From Adiantum capillus-veneris (taxonomy: Eukaryota; Streptophyta; Polypodiopsida; Polypodiales; Pteridaceae): a stretch of DNA of 64,000 nt. The DNA is taken from assembly GCA_014529385.2 (NCBI GenBank), contig CM043962.1, forward strand, positions 91,256,680-91,320,679, in the 5' to 3' direction. This document shows positions 10,151 to 20,903 of the stretch, piece after piece. Below the pieces are notes generated by a model. It saw only the letters and a program-made list of their open reading frames with translations, was not told where the DNA came from and searched no databases. Position 1 is the stretch's first letter. Every line of letters starts with the position of its first letter. Position numbers and translations under genes: made by a program.

Positions 10151-11700
10151 ACATGGATCGTGATCCATGCACCTTTTCAGGATTTTGGCTTTAGTAGTAG
10201 GTAGCTAAGACCATTTGGAAAAACTTTTCCAGGGTGTTCTCTCCTGCTCTTAAAGCCTCTGTTCAAGGTCTCAAGAGAGTTGGAATGCGTCAAAATTTGC
10301 ATATTTTGAGGCAAAAACTTGAATGAAATTGGTCAAAAGTGTCAAACATCGAAAACTAGTCAAAAACTACAAAGCAAATTCCACCTTTGATTGGCAAAAA
10401 GTGATCCAAATCCAAAAAAAGTTGGGGAATAGCTTCAAAATATTGAGGACTACAAGCTGACTAATTTCATGTCAAAAGGATGTTAAACATGGATTGCGAT
10501 CCATGTACCTCATCATAGCGTGGCTGATATTTGAGCACTGGGTAGCTGAGACATAGACAAACACTTTTCCCAAAAGAAGTATTTGCAAAACAGTTGACAA
10601 AAATGGTTAAAGAGCCAAAACAAAAGATTGTCAAAATTGCAACATACTCAAGAATTCACTTTTGTCTGACCAAAACAAATCAAAATTCAAAAACATTTTG
10701 GGGGTAGGCTGCAAACATCATAGTCTATTAGCTCACTAAATTTCAAGTCCAGAAGTGACAAAACATGGATCGCGATCCATGTATCTCATATGAGGTCAAA
10801 CTTTACCAGCCTATAGCAGAGACCATTGTGAATAAAACTTCCCAAAGGAGGGTTGCCAAAAGAAGTCCAAAAAAATCATCAAAAGGGCCAAAAACACTTC
10901 AAAGTGAAAATTTGTTAAAAGAAACCCAGGGTTTCACTTTTGACTAACCAAAACTTGTCCAAATCCAAAGAAGTTTTGAGAATAGCCTAGAAATATCTTC
11001 ATCTATGAGTGGTTCAAATTTTGTGGTAAAAAGCTCTCCAAACATGGATCCCAACCTAGCCAATGTGATCTATATGTTATTTCAAGCCTAATCCCAAAGT
11101 TTCATATCATTTGGACATCAAAACGCAAGTCAAAGTCCGAAAATTTTTGCAGTACTATGAGAATTTGCAAACATTGACCTAGTTTTCAATCCAGAGATCC
11201 AAACCCAAAAAGGTTTGATAACATAGCATCTAGTAATCTTGTTGATCCTAATGGTACCAAGAAAAGTCAGTTTGGCCTCCAAACATGGATTGGAGTCCAT
11301 GTACCTATGGTGACATCTTGACCTAAAACTTTCCCAGACTGTAGTGCCTATACAAGGAAACATATTTTCAAGTCCAATTTTGGAAAATTTTGAGCAATTT
11401 GGGTCAAAAGGCATCAAAACAGAAGACAAATTGAAACCCGTAGACCAAACCTAGTATTGGGCATTTGACCTATCCAAACAACTCCAAATTCAAAAAGATT
11501 TGGGATCTAGCTTGTGGACATAGTGTGTAACAAGCTGTTAAGAGATCAAATTCAAATATGGTGGAACATGGATCACGATCCATGTACCCCAACCTCAAGA
11601 ATTGAAGAAAATTGGTACAGAGCCTGTGCATGACGTTGTCTAGTGATTGTTAAAATTCGAAGCCAAAATTTGATAGAGGAACATGGATCGCAATCCATGT
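10151..11700. repeat. Seven dispersed palindromes in the leader of element B
   Basis: The consensus is ACATGGAT, then CGCG, then ATCCATGT. A perfect 20-bp copy is at 10763-10782. Single-mismatch copies are at 10151, 10487, 11566 and 11681; degenerate copies are at 11042 and 11282. Most are followed by GTACCTC-like sequence. A motif related to GTGATCCAAATCCAAAAAG lies 83-87 bp before the first six copies. Spacings are 336, 276, 279, 240, 284 and 115 bp. An expanded copy lies in the 3' LTR near 33101-33130. Confidence 0.88.
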
Positions 11701-11959
11701 ACCTCTTCATAGTGAGGGTATCTGACTTGATGAGCTTGTAGATATACTTGAGTACATCAATTTTGAGCTAAAAATACCTTCTGGAGACCAAGATATGTAT
11801 GCAAAAGCTCGTGTGTCCTAGTCTTGAGACTATTTTAAGTGTTTTTTCAAGTAGAGTTCACCAAAATTTCTCTACCTTTGATACACAACTCCAAATTGAG
11901 CCAGGTATAGTCAAAAAGAAAGTTTGTGAACAATAAGACACACCAAAAAATTGCCAGCT

Positions 11960-12085
11960 AAATTTTTTTAGGTTTCCTAATTCCAAACTTTTAGGGTACC
12001 AAAGGGTCCAAAGACCAAAGGATCACAAAGTCTTAAAGCCAATTTTTTCTAGGTTTCCTAATTTCAAACTTTTAGGGTACCCAAA
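11960..12085 (+). repeat. 81-bp imperfect tandem repeat at the end of the leader
   Basis: The phrase GGTTTCCTAATT...CAAACTTTTAGGGTACC occurs at 11971 and again at 12052, an offset of 81 bp. The second copy ends at the Copia insertion site. Confidence 0.7.
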
Positions 12086-12277
12086 TGTTGGGGTATAAAG
12101 CCCAATGTGGTCGCCCAGGTAAGTGGGCGGGCCGCCAGGTATGTACACATATTCTTTTGTAAAAACCTAATAAGAACTCACTATGCTCTACACATTACAG
12201 TAGAGCGAGTTCACCATATCGTCGTGCTCTTCTTCTCGCACTCTCTCTCGCGTCGCACTTCCGCTCGTACTCTTTCA
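12086..12277 (+). repeat. 5' LTR of the Copia element
   Basis: 192 bp, TGTTGG to TTTCA, preceded by target copy CCAAA. GGGTATAAAG lies at the very start and may be the promoter box, which would leave almost no upstream control region. Confidence 0.96.
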
Positions 12278-12279
12278 AT

Positions 12280-12291
12280 TGGTATCAGAGC
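12280..12291 (+). promoter_or_regulatory. Primer binding site, initiator Met tRNA
   Basis: TGGTATCAGAGC, complementary to the 3' end of plant initiator tRNA-Met, lies two bases after the LTR. This is the standard start point for minus-strand DNA synthesis in copia elements. Confidence 0.95.
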
Positions 12292-12774
12292 TCAGATCGA
12301 GACTCGGGGCAGCACTGCAGGAAGCTAGAGTCACCTGCTCAGATTGGAGTGAGATTTAACAGGCGAAGACACGGCCCCAAATCCTGTGGGTAAGCCCAAA
12401 GGGCTTGGTGTTCTCAAAATTTCATTCTGAGGTCATCTCGACTACCGTTCGGCTTCGACAAAGTTCTACGCAGGCCATTTTCGACTACGTGGTCCCGGCG
12501 GGTGCAGATCCGACTCTGCAAATTTGGGGTTTCAGCTTACGACTGCAGGTGCTGAGGATATCTACACTTCCAGAGTGCTAATTTGTGGTTGTCTACACCA
12601 CAAAGGACGGCACACAGTTCTTGGAGGCGTGTCGCATACGACACGAGCGCACCTACACACAGACTGTAGGCGACATCCACTAGTTCATCAGGTTGATATT
12701 GGTTCAGAGGTCAGTTTACAAGGGAAACTCTGCCGATTTTTTCCCAGGAAAGTAAACTACTGTGAAGCGTAGCT

Positions 12775-14454
12775 ATGGCTGGATCACAGGACACTGCTCT
12801 TTACAATATCAAGAAGCTGGATGGAACCAATTTCCCATTGTGGAAGAAGCAGATTTGGCACGTGTTGGTACAAAAGAAGCAGATAAAACCTATAAAGCTC
12901 AAGGGGATAAAACCAGAAGATATGGACGAAGATGAATGGAGCAAAATGGATGAATTGGCACTTTCTACCATTATGCTGACTTTGGCAAAAAGCGTTTACT
13001 TCAATGTAACAGACGAGATGTCGGCTTATCAAGCATGGTTAAAGCTGAGTGATCTTTATGAGAAGAAGAGTGCAGCTTCACAGGTATACTGGCTTAACAA
13101 GCTTGTTGACTTGAAGATGAAAGAAGGGACACCTACGTCCAATCATCTGAATGAATTCAACACAATCTACAGTCAGTTGTCAGCTCAAGGCGTCAAGTTT
13201 GATGAACCTATTAGAGCTATCTTTCTGTTGATCACATTGCCGGAAAGTTGGGACACTTTTCGCACAGCTTTGAGTAGTTCTGCACCTCCAGATGGTTTGA
13301 ACATAGCAGGTGTAGAAGGAAGTCTGATTACTGAAGAAACCAATACAAAGACAATGGACAAAGGCAAAGGAACAGCCTTAGTTGTCAGGGGAAGGACCAA
13401 AGAAAAGTACAAAGGTGGAAAGAGGAATCAGTCTCGTAGCAAGTCTCGCAGTTCTAAAGGCAAGAGTGACATAGAATGCTACCATTGTGGCAAGAAGGGT
13501 CACATGAAAACAGATTGCAGAGAATGGAAAGTAAAAAAAGGCAAAGAGAAAGCTGAAGACCATGATGAGAAGAACAAGTCCTCAATGAAGATTCAAGAAA
13601 TAAATGTGACAAACACTGTTGCAGAGGATGACAGTCTAGTGTCAGGAGACATCTACTTCTTGAAAAATACAATGGAATCAGCTCTTCTTACAGCATCTTA
13701 TGGAAATGCACTGAGTGACTGGATTATAGACTCAGGGGCATCACTTCATGTGTCTCCAAACAAGGAGTGGTTTACCTCTTATGTGACCACTAAAGATCAT
13801 GTTCGGCTAGGCAATGGGCAGACATGTGAGATCTTAGGTGTTGGAGATGTTCAATTGAAGTTTCAGAATGGCTCTTCTTTCATGCTGAACAATCTGAGAC
13901 ATGTTCCCGCAATTACAAAGAGCTTGATCAGCACAGGTTTACTTCATGATGCTGGCTACATCACCACTTTTGGACAGAACATGTGGAAGATATCCAAGGG
14001 TTCTATGATAGTAGCACATGGAGTAAAGTCTGGAGGACTTTACATGATTTATGTATCAAATGTCTCTAAAAATGTAATCAATGTAACTGAGAAGCCGAAC
14101 GTTTCTTTGTGGCATAGCTGGTTAGGACATATGTCCAAGAAGGGAATGGAAATCTTGTCTCGTTCTGGTTATTTCCCTGGCTTGTCATTTAATGATTTTG
14201 AATTCTATGAACATTTTCTGTATGGTAAGCAAACACAGCAACCACATAAGCATAGAAGCAGTAGAAGAGATACACAGTTGGCACTTGTTCATAGTGATTT
14301 GTGTGGACCTATGCCTAACCTATCTCTAGGGGGAGCTTCTTACTTTATGACATTTATAGATGATTACTCGAGGAAAGTATGGGTTTACTTTCTCAAGCAC
14401 AAGGATGAAGCGTTTAGTGTTTTCAAAACGTTTGTGACACTTGTGGAGAATTAG
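12775..14454 (+). CDS. Copia gag, protease and integrase N-terminal part (559 codons, ends at a premature TAG)
   Basis: The ATG at 12775 opens a typical gag (LDGTNFPLWKKQIWHVL). The UBN2-type capsid lies at about residues 15-170, and the CCHC knuckle CYHCGKKGHMKTDC at about 238. The protease active site is WIIDSGASLHVSPN (about 320). The pre-integrase finger follows with LWHSWLGHM, but the expected C-x2-C reads YEHF, so both zinc cysteines are lost. The integrase core starts at LVHSDLCGP (first catalytic Asp). The ORF ends at TAG (14452-14454), and the same frame continues with integrase, so this is one nonsense mutation, most simply CAG to TAG. Confidence 0.93.
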   Translation: MAGSQDTALYNIKKLDGTNFPLWKKQIWHVLVQKKQIKPIKLKGIKPEDMDEDEWSKMDELALSTIMLTLAKSVYFNVTDEMSAYQAWLKLSDLYEKKSAASQVYWLNKLVDLKMKEGTPTSNHLNEFNTIYSQLSAQGVKFDEPIRAIFLLITLPESWDTFRTALSSSAPPDGLNIAGVEGSLITEETNTKTMDKGKGTALVVRGRTKEKYKGGKRNQSRSKSRSSKGKSDIECYHCGKKGHMKTDCREWKVKKGKEKAEDHDEKNKSSMKIQEINVTNTVAEDDSLVSGDIYFLKNTMESALLTASYGNALSDWIIDSGASLHVSPNKEWFTSYVTTKDHVRLGNGQTCEILGVGDVQLKFQNGSSFMLNNLRHVPAITKSLISTGLLHDAGYITTFGQNMWKISKGSMIVAHGVKSGGLYMIYVSNVSKNVINVTEKPNVSLWHSWLGHMSKKGMEILSRSGYFPGLSFNDFEFYEHFLYGKQTQQPHKHRSSRRDTQLALVHSDLCGPMPNLSLGGASYFMTFIDDYSRKVWVYFLKHKDEAFSVFKTFVTLVEN

Positions 14455-15095
14455 AGTGGCAAGAAGCTTAAATGCTTACGTACTGACAATGGTGGAGAGT
14501 ATGTTTCAAAGGCCTTTCAAGACTTTTGTGAGTCAAAAGGTATAAAAAGTGAACTTACTGCTCCTTACAATCCTCCTCAAAATGGTGTTGCTGAGAGGAT
14601 GAATAGGACCATACAAGAGAAGGTCAGAAGTATGTTGTCTAATGCACAGCTGCCAAACGGGTTTTGGGCTGAAGCTGTATCAACAACTGTTCATCTTGTA
14701 AATAGATCTCCTAGCAAGGTTTTGCAGAAGGATTCAGTGCCAGAGATGGTATGGTCAGGCAAAATGCCCTCATACAAGCATCTCAGAGTCTTTGGCTGTG
14801 AGGCATATACTCACGTTCCAAAGGAATTTAGGAATAAACTTGAGCCAAAGAGTAGAAAGTGCATCTTTCTAGGCTATGGTAATTCTGGTGAGATGGGGTA
14901 CAGACTTTGGGATCCCGAATCCAGAAAGGTTGTCCGCAGCAATGATGTTCACTTTATTGAATCCAAATATCATTCTAAACCAGAGAGAGCTGAGGAGATT
15001 AGAAGAGTTGTCTTCCAAGAAGATGGACCTGCACGTGCAAGACAAAATGTCAGGGCTCAAGAGGAGCAAGGACAGGATAGATTGGAACCAAGGTT
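14455..15095 (+). pseudogene. Copia integrase, rest of core and C-terminal part
   Basis: This stretch is in the same frame as the preceding ORF. The second catalytic Asp is in LRTDNGGEY, and the Glu is in NGVAERMNRTI (about 14590). The C-terminal part reads FGCEAYTHVP and KCIFLGYG. The frame is open to 15174, but the correct protein moves to another frame near 15090, a single-base event. Downstream of the frameshift this frame encodes no known protein. Confidence 0.88.
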
Positions 15096-16753
15096 GTGGC
15101 TGAGCCTGAGCCACCTATTGTGCGTAGATTTGGACGTATCACGCGACCTTCTGATAGGTTTTTTCCATCTATGAACTATGTCATGTTGACTGATTGCAAT
15201 GAGCCTTCATGTTACAAGGAAGCAGTGAAAATGAAGGACTCTGGGAATTGGCAATTGGCCATGCAGCCAGAGATGACAGCTCTGCATAAAAACCAGACAT
15301 GGAAGCTACTTAAATTACCACAGGGCAAAAAGGCTCTACCTTGTAAATGGGTTTACAGGTATAAGATCACCGCTCATGATAGTCAGCCAAAGTACAAAGC
15401 AAGGCTTGTTGCCAAGGGCTTTAAGCAAGAACAAGGCATTGACTTTGATGAAGTCTTCTCTCCGGTGGTCAAGATGACTACATTGAGATGCTTTCTTGCA
15501 TTGGTTGCCATATTAGATTTGGTGTTGCACCAAATAGATGTCAAGACAACGTTCTTGCATGGTGATTTAGAGGTGGAAATTTACATGCAGCAGCCAGAAG
15601 GGTTTGTTGAGAAAGGCAAGGAAGATTTGGTATGCCAGTTGTTAAAGAGTCTCTATGGCTTAAAACAATCACCGAGGGCATGGTACCATAAGTTCCACAA
15701 GTTTATGCTTTCTCAAGTCTACAAACGTAGTGAGTTTGATCACTGTCTATATACAAAGAAGGCTAAGGATGGAAGTTGGGTGATCCTTATTTTGTATGTG
15801 GATGACATGTTGATTGCTGGCAAGCACTTGGAAGAAATTTCAGCTTTGAAGTCAAAGATGGCAAAATCGTTTGACATGAAAGACATGGGTGAGGCAAGTC
15901 ATATACTTGGTATGCGCATTGAGAGAGACAGATCAAAGAAGTTGATTTGGTTATCTCAAACAGAGTATATTGACAAGGTTTTGCAACGTTTCAATATGGA
16001 GAAGGGAAAGGCATTGAGTGTTCCATTGCCACCATATGTGAAACTTAGCAAACAATATTGTCCTGTGTGTGAGGAAGAACAGGCTGAAATGGATAAGATT
16101 CCATATGCGTCTGTAGTGGGTAGTTTGATGTATGCAATGATTGCTACTCGCCCAGAAATTGCATTTGCAGTGGGAGTAGTAAGTCGATACATGTCAAACC
16201 CAGGCAAGAAACATTCGGAGGCAGTCAAAGGAATATTGAGATACCTGAAAGCTACAAAGAGTATGCGTATATGCTATGGGAGTCAGGAGCTAAGTGTAAA
16301 GGGTTTTACAGACTCAGATTATGCAGGTGACTTAGACAACCGAAGGTCTACGTCAGGGTATGTCTTTACATTGGCTGGTGGAGCAATATCGTGGCATTCT
16401 AGATTACAAGATTGTGTTACTCAGTCTACTACAGAGGCTGAATATGTTGCAGCATCAGAGGCATGCAAAGAATCAATTTGGCTTAATCGACTAGTTACAG
16501 ATTTGGGAATCAAAGAAGAGATGCCTGTGTTATATTGTGATAGTCAAAGTGCTATACAAATGCTCGCAATCCAGTTTCTCACTCAAAGACAAAGCATGTG
16601 GATGTGAAGTATCATTTCATCAGGGAAATGCTCGAGGATAAGAAACTTCAGCTTGTCAAAGTTCACACCACAGAAAATCCTGCTGATCTACTTACAAAAG
16701 GACTTCCCTCAGAGAGCTTTGTGCATTTTTGCAAGCAGTTAGGTGTAGGGTAG
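15096..16753 (+). pseudogene. Copia reverse transcriptase and RNase H
   Basis: It is open from 15096 to 16607, with a frameshift near 16563 before the last 60 codons. Reverse transcriptase motifs: HQIDVKTTFLHGD (motif A Asp; Thr replaces the usual Ala), LYGLKQSPRAWY, and an intact catalytic box ILYVDDMLIAG. RNase H motifs: FTDSDYAGD, STTEAEYVA, YCDSQSAIQM. The shifted end encodes HVDVKYHFIREML and NPADLLTKGLP and stops at TAG 16751-16753. The copy is otherwise well preserved, in line with its similar LTRs. Confidence 0.9.
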
Positions 16754-16818
16754 TACATCACTTCTCTACATCTCTTGTATAGTAGCTTCTCTCACAGTTA
16801 AAGTACCACATTGGACTT

Positions 16819-17021
16819 CAAGTGGGAGGTTGTTGGGGTATAAAGCCCAATCTGGTCGCCCAGGTAAGTGGGCGGGCCGCCAGGTATGTACACATATTCT
16901 TTTGTAAAACCTAATAAGAACTCACTATGCTCTACACATTACAGTAGAGCGAGTTCACCGTATCGTCGTGCTCTTCTTCTTGCACTCTCTCTCGCATCGC
17001 ACTTCCGCTCGTACTCCTTCA
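16819..17021 (+). repeat. Polypurine tract and 3' LTR of the Copia element
   Basis: The purine run at 16820-16830 (AAGTGGGAGGT) is followed by a 191-bp LTR (16831-17021). Compared with the 5' LTR there are five substitutions and one A deletion. Target copy CCAAA follows at 17022. Confidence 0.95.
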
Positions 17022-17165
17022 CCAAAAACCAATTTCTAGATAGATTAAAGGGTGACAAGGACGTGACTTTTGAGAGACCTGACCAGAGGGAAAAAGGGAT
17101 AAGTTGGAAAAAGCCAAGGTGGACCTTTTAAAGACTACCTTTAGAGTTTTGAGTGAGCCTTGACC

Positions 17166-18783
17166 ATGACAAATCATCCACCAGTAGGGTTTTCTTATCA
17201 CCTAGAGGAGAGACATCCACCATTGATCAAAAAACCAAACATGAAATTCATCAAAACCATTAAATCCATGAGAGTTCTAATGAATTATGCCAATGATGGC
17301 TTATATAGGTTCACAAATAGGGATCCCCACACCTTCTACAAATGTGTAGAAACCAAGGCTGGAGAATTGATGGCCCATAAGAATCTCTATGCTTCATGTA
17401 CATAGATGTCCAAGGAGTGCATGTTTTGATGGTAGGTAAGTATGGACGGGAGTACAAACTTGTTGATCCAATTGACCTATAAAGATAAACATACAAGGAT
17501 ACTTCCATCTCTACTTACTTTCAACCAAAAATGATTCCAAGGCATTTGTCAGAGAGGATTCTACCATGATTTTCTCCAAGACAAAAAGAGATAGCGAGAG
17601 ACATCTTTGCAAGAGACCACGAATTGGTTAGATTAGTGAGTGAACCACAACAAATGAGACTATCTCAAGTGGCAAAATGTGTCAAGACAAAGTATGATGG
17701 GTCAAGGGAACCATATGCTCATGTATCATTCTTCAAAAAAAAAAAAATGAGAGCTAAACAAACTGCGGATTTTCACACTCACTTTGAGTTGACATAGAAA
17801 GGAACGGCCGTGACGTGGTTCCAACCATTGAACAACGATGATTTTTCAAACATAGAACAACTCTTGCATGAATTTGCAAAGAAGTTCTCTAAAAGGGGAA
17901 TCAAGCACAACATGTGTCACAAAATTATGCTTTCAAGAAAAATAAAAATGAAAAGGTGTAGGAAGGAATGCTTCGCTTCAAAAAATACGTAGAGAGGTGT
18001 CATGTGAGAGTTACCACAAGATGAGAGACTATCAATTCTCTTCATAGAGGGCTTGAGGAACAAGACTCTGAAAAAGGACCTAGATTTGAAAGCATGTATG
18101 ACGTTTGAGCAAGTCACTAGAGAAGATTTATATCTAGTTGACAATTGCAAGGCCAAAGGTAATGGACGATGCAAACAACGTGACTAGTAGTGTCTCTTCT
18201 ATGATGAATCCACAACAAAGAGGGATGTTCAAACTTCTACCGTGTCGAGCATTGATCAAGTGGTTGAAGAAGTGATGATGAGAATAAACCAAGGTTACAG
18301 ACAGTACCCAAACACACAACAACAACAAATGAGGAGATGTGACACATGTGGAGGTAATCATCCCACTCGATGGTGTAGCATCCAATTGAGACCACAACAT
18401 ATGCTAGGACAACAACCACCTCCTCTGAATGATGGTTGAGTAGTAGCCAACTACCCAACTACACTCAATCAGCTGAGTATATGCCACAACCCCCGAGAAA
18501 TCGTTACTCCATGGATGAGAACACCTTAATGTTCATAACTAATCAAGAGCAACATGGATCAAAGACCATTCTTACTAGGCAAGAACAACATCATCAGATA
18601 TGCAACAAGTAGGATCATGCTACAAGTGTGGAGACAATTATTGGGCAAGACATTTTTATCAGGAAAAGAACGTAGAGAAATGGGGATATTGTTTAGAATG
18701 TGGTGTTATACACCTCATTCCTAATTGTCCAAAACACCCAAAACACCCAAAAATAGGGGGAAATCAGCAATGAACATTGTGGG
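17166..18783 (+). pseudogene. Element B gag, N-terminal to nucleocapsid part
   Basis: The likely start is ATG 17166 (MTNHPPVGFSYHLEE), open to 17403. Downstream parts align with element A gag across several frames: DFHTHFEL and KGTAVTWFQPL (17770-17830) match DFHTQFKG and KGTTLTWFQNI in A. The capsid end (FSKRGIKHN) matches CSKTGIKRN in A. Zinc knuckles CDTCGGNHPTRWC (about 18340) and CLECGVIHLIPNC (about 18690) are present; a third between them lacks its histidine. Many stops and frameshifts occur. The frame reads into NIVGV at 18783, where the chromovirus is inserted. Confidence 0.8.
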
Positions 18784-18788
18784 AGTGA

Positions 18789-20389
18789 TGTAACATTTAA
18801 TGGCCTAAAAACTTATGTGTAGCGGAAATTAGCATGAACATAGTGGGCATTTCATTAGAATAGATTCCTAATGAGAATTACAAGAGTGCTTGGGTGGAGA
18901 GAGCAACAAAAAGCATAACACCTAGTTAGATAGCATCAACAATACTTTCAAAAGAGAGAGAAATTAAGCTATTGACAACAGTTGAGGACCGGATTTGCAT
19001 GGATCCGGTCCCCCCTCCAAAAGGCTTTGTATTATGGTTTCTCCCATCAAGAGAGACATTGTACAATACAATTCTTTGTGTTCCTTCAAGGCTAGCTAGT
19101 GCAATGAAGATGAAAGCTTCATTCACTAAGCAAAACACTTAACAAACACAACTTTAATTATCCCCGTTCTCAGACCCAAGACCTCACACACCTTCGAAGA
19201 TGGTGAGAACTAGCAGGGTATGAGAGTAGATTGAGAGGAAGAAGGAGTATCTTACGAGAAATATGTACATCTCCTCACATAATCACTCATATTAGCATAG
19301 CTTAGCTTAGTAATTAGCTTGGTAGAGGATATGAGCATGCGCTGAAGCTTGGCTCTTGGTTGGATTTGCATCCACATGCCAAGAGTGTGTTGATGTAGGC
19401 TTCTATCTCACAAGCTTGGAGTAGGTGATGAGCTCTCCATTAAAGCTTGGGAAGAGATAGTCTTCTCTTTCTTCACACATGAGATTGTGTGAGAGTGTGT
19501 GTGATAATGCCTTGCAAAAATCAGTCCCCCTCCCCCTCTTGGGAGAGCCCTCTTGCTATTTGCTCTTGCAGGCTCCCCATTGGACCTCCCCAAGTCAAGC
19601 CAATGGCTATTAAGCAGCATAAGTGATAGCCTTCTGACATGTGTCCCCCTTTCCCCTTTTGTGAGAGCTTAATCAATTAAACTTAATTGATTTAAATGAC
19701 TTAAATCCCCATTGGACCTTTCCCCATTCTGACCAATAGGAATTAAGTAGCCCATTGGGCTGCTCAATTCCTATTGGACCCCTTCACGGGCTGTCCAATA
19801 ATCATCCAAGAGACTTAATTTTCATTGGTTCTTTTATTAAGTGTTTTTTAATTAATTAAACTAGATTTACTCTAGCCTAATTCTCATTGGTCCACCTCTA
19901 AGGCCATCCAATAGGAATTGGGTACACCTCGTGGGCATCTGGCCTAGAGAGCTGACATGTGTCCCTCATTCCCTTTGTGTAAAGGGAGCTTGTGTGTGTG
20001 TGTGTGTGTGGCTTTCTCTCTCATCCCCTAGAAGAAACGCTCGCCCCCTCCCATGTAGGGATATGCAAAGAATTTTTTTCACACACACAAAGCATCCAAT
20101 TCCCCTAGGGTTGACCTTTGGACATAACCTTTGAATTTTGGAACCTTAGCATTTTGGAAGTCTTAATGGGCTGAACCTTAGGGTCTTTTTATCCCATTGT
20201 TGCACATGGCTCTTTTGCAGATGGCCCCCCTTTTGGATCCCTATTTTCCCTCCTTTGGATCCCTACTGTGTCCCGTCTGCTAGCTTAACCAATATTATAG
20301 CTTTTTCTCCCCTGGCACTTCCCCGCATTAAATGATCAGTTTAATATGACAAAATCATTTAGGAGAATTAGATATTGATTATTATGACA
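18789..20389 (-). repeat. 3' LTR of the chromovirus
   Basis: 1601 bp. It contains (TG)10 at 19991-20010, where the other LTR has (TG)27. The interior has repeated ATTGGACC and CCAATAGGAATT phrases. The rest is nearly identical to the partner LTR. Confidence 0.95.
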
Positions 20390-20404
20390 TTACCTCTCTC
20401 TTGA
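20390..20404 (-). promoter_or_regulatory. Polypurine tract of the chromovirus
   Basis: On the minus strand TCAAGAGAGAGGTAA lies directly before the 3' LTR. This is the expected plus-strand primer position. Confidence 0.8.
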
Positions 20405-20744
20405 AATCATAGTCGTCCTCAACTACGGTGTAGAGAAGATAAAGCATATTCATGAGTGCTTTTCTTAGCGGGTAGAGGATCCCTATGTTACCCTACGACA
20501 TCATTCCACAATGGATGACTAGTCCATTTGGCTCTTGAGAGCCTCAGGCTGCCGCAAGCATGTCTGCACATTAGTCCTATCAATCTTCCATAGTAGAGTG
20601 ACAAGCTCTACTTGGTGTTTGGGAGACGTCGTCTCCGCAAATTTGACCTAAGTATGCATACTACTTCATTTTTGTGCACAATAAAGAAAAAGAGAGTCTT
20701 ATAAGAAAAAAACTTTGTTCATTTTTAACATTTTGTACATTTGC

Positions 20745-20903
20745 TTACTCTTGGGAAGCATTGACAAGGTTTAGGTTATCCTTTAATTGTATGCCTTGGA
20801 TCCATCTAGCATCTTCAAAAGGATAATTCTTAAACTTAATAAGATATCGTCCGATAGTCTTACCGCCTCTTAGTACCTTGTCTTCATGTCGGAGAATGGA
20901 CTC
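20745..20903 (-). pseudogene. Chromodomain-like C-terminus of the chromovirus
   Basis: On the minus strand, one frame away from the integrase tail, about 50 codons encode ESILRHEDKVLRG, then GRYLIKFKNYPFEDARWI, and end at TAA (20745-20747). The pattern (ILxH, YLxKFxxYP, A-x-W) is that of retroelement chromodomains, which tether integration to modified histones. The integrase frame ends in TGA just before it (LQPEFVA), so one base has probably been gained or lost near 20904. Confidence 0.75.

Larger units (their letters stand above)
12086..17021 (+). mobile_element. Ty1/copia element with both LTRs and CCAAA target duplication
   Basis: LTRs of 192 and 191 bp (12086-12277, 16831-17021) begin TGTTGG and end TTCA. 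They differ by five substitutions and one indel by eye, about 97 percent identity. CCAAA lies directly outside both ends (12081-12085 and 17022-17026). An initiator-Met tRNA primer site follows the 5' LTR and AAGTGGGAGGT precedes the 3' LTR. Coding order is gag, protease, integrase, RT, RNase H. Only one stop and two frameshifts break the polyprotein. The element sits in the leader of element B. It is a different family from the copies at 1-4855. Confidence 0.97.

Noticed and set aside
10151-11700. CRISPR-like array of regularly spaced palindromes
   Set aside because: Spacing is 115-340 bp, far beyond CRISPR spacers. Intervening sequences resemble each other, and the context is a plant retrotransposon leader.
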